Assembly (NCBI GenBank): GCA_004366195.1
Contig: ML214201.1
Coordinates: forward strand, 1 to 5,081
Direction: 5' to 3'
Source of the DNA: Actinomycetota bacterium
Lineage (GTDB): Bacteria > Actinomycetota > UBA4738 > HRBIN12
DNA length: 5,081 nucleotides
In this document: positions 4,388-5,081 of the stretch, piece by piece
How positions within the stretch are numbered: the stretch's first letter is position 1
Layout of the letters: each line of letters begins with the position of its first letter
Notes under the pieces: model-generated
Databases searched by the model: none
Told to the model about the DNA's origin: nothing
What the model saw: the letters and a program-made list of their open reading frames with translations, nothing else
Position numbers and translations under genes: made by a program

Positions 4388-5081
4388 GTGCGCCTGTACA
4401 ACACCCTGACCCGGGCCGTCGAGGAGGTCGTCCCCGTGGACGACCGGCACGTGCGCATGTACACGTGCGGTCCCACGGTCTACCGCTACGCGCACATCGG
4501 GAACCTGCGGACGTTCCTCCTGGCCGACCTCGTCCGCCGGGCGCTCGAGTTCGAGGGCTACCGCGTCACCCAGGTCCTGAACATCACCGACGTCGGGCAC
4601 ATGACCGACGAGTCCTCCACGCAGGCCGTGGACAAGATGCTCCTCGCCGCCGAGGACGAAGGCCTCTCGCCCCGGGAGATCGCCGAGAAGTACACGCGGG
4701 CCTTCCTGGAGGACACGGCGAAGATCGGCATCCTCCCGGCCCACGTCTACCCGAGGGCGACCGAGCACATCCCGGAGATGATCGAGCTCACCCAGCGGCT
4801 CATCGAGCGCCGCCACGCCTACGAGGTCGGCGGGAACGTCTACTACGACGTGCAGTCCTTCCCCGAGTACGGCAAGCTCTCCGGCAACACCCTCGATCAG
4901 CTCCGCGCCGGCTACCGGCAGGAGCTCGAGATCGACCCCAACAAGCGCTTCCACGCGGACTTCGCCCTCTGGAAGAAGGCCGGACCGGGGCGGCTCATGA
5001 AGTGGGAGAGTCCCTGGGGCGAGGGCTTCCCCGGCTGGCACATCGAGTGCTCGGCGATGTCGATGAAGTACCTCGGCGAGC
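4388..5081 (+). CDS. cysS: Cysteinyl-tRNA synthetase, N-terminal part, cut by window edge
   Basis: This class I aminoacyl-tRNA synthetase charges tRNA-Cys with cysteine in the cytosol. The first 231 codons are present. RLYNTLTR (2-9) is the usual opening. MYTCGPTVY (24-32) carries C27, the first zinc ligand of the cysteine-binding site. HIGN (36-39) is the ATP-binding HIGH signature in its common HIGN form. NITDVGHMTDE (65-75) and HADFALWK (189-196) are family hallmarks. GWHIECSAMS (216-225) holds C221, the second zinc ligand. The remaining His and Glu zinc ligands, the KMSKS loop and the anticodon-binding domain lie beyond the window. The mycothiol ligase MshC is a relative, but this opening and the NITDVGHMTDE segment fit CysS. 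The GTG start is supported by alignment to the family opening and the TAGACT 8 nt upstream. It follows the FtsH-like gene by 37 bp on the same strand. Confidence 0.96.
   Translation, partial: MRLYNTLTRAVEEVVPVDDRHVRMYTCGPTVYRYAHIGNLRTFLLADLVRRALEFEGYRVTQVLNITDVGHMTDESSTQAVDKMLLAAEDEGLSPREIAEKYTRAFLEDTAKIGILPAHVYPRATEHIPEMIELTQRLIERRHAYEVGGNVYYDVQSFPEYGKLSGNTLDQLRAGYRQELEIDPNKRFHADFALWKKAGPGRLMKWESPWGEGFPGWHIECSAMSMKYLGE

Noticed and set aside
2491..4476. 661-codon minus-strand open frame
   Set aside because: It is antisense to the FtsH-like gene, whose Walker, arginine-finger and HEXXH motifs are unmistakable. The antisense product is His/Asp/Gly/Val-rich with no domain.
4373..5041. 222-codon minus-strand open frame
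   Set aside because: It is antisense to cysS, which has zinc-ligand and HIGN motifs in the expected order.

Overview
The window is very GC-rich, with dense genes, few AT-rich stretches, GTG starts and long open shadow frames on both strands. Four of the six gene starts have a TANNNT hexamer ending 6-9 nt before the start codon and no clear Shine-Dalgarno sequence. That is the signature of leaderless transcripts, common in Actinobacteriota and in some high-GC Chloroflexota. The cysteinyl-tRNA synthetase also looks to me like those from Chloroflexota of the Limnocylindria type, but this is an impression from memory and not a search result. I would call it a high-GC Chloroflexota or Actinobacteriota genome, without a firmer placement.

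Layout. Minus strand, left edge: the N-terminal part of a YtcJ-like amidohydrolase (1-563, cut by the window edge), preceded 12 nt upstream by a compact stand-alone reverse transcriptase (RT) gene (576-1292). Both lie in the same reading frame, separated by one TAG codon. Then comes a 136-bp divergent gap with a strong GC-rich palindrome (1298-1320) that covers the RT ribosome binding site. Plus strand: an Lrp/AsnC-family regulator (1429-1914). Its 3' end overlaps by 34 bp the 3' end of an unrecognised 199-residue protein on the minus strand (1881-2480). That unknown gene is divergent from an FtsH-like membrane AAA protease (2560-4350), which is followed 37 bp later by the start of cysteinyl-tRNA synthetase (cysS, 4388-5081, cut by the right edge).

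How the genes may work together. The right half looks like housekeeping: membrane protein quality control and translation. The left half is more accessory: a small palm-domain RT of no group I can name, an amidohydrolase of uncertain substrate, and a one-domain-pair transcription regulator that could control the divergent RT gene. No CRISPR array, tRNA, rRNA, transposase or insertion-sequence end is visible. The most interesting items are the RT with its hairpin-masked start, and the FtsH-like protease, which has almost no extracytoplasmic domain and two insertions in its AAA module.
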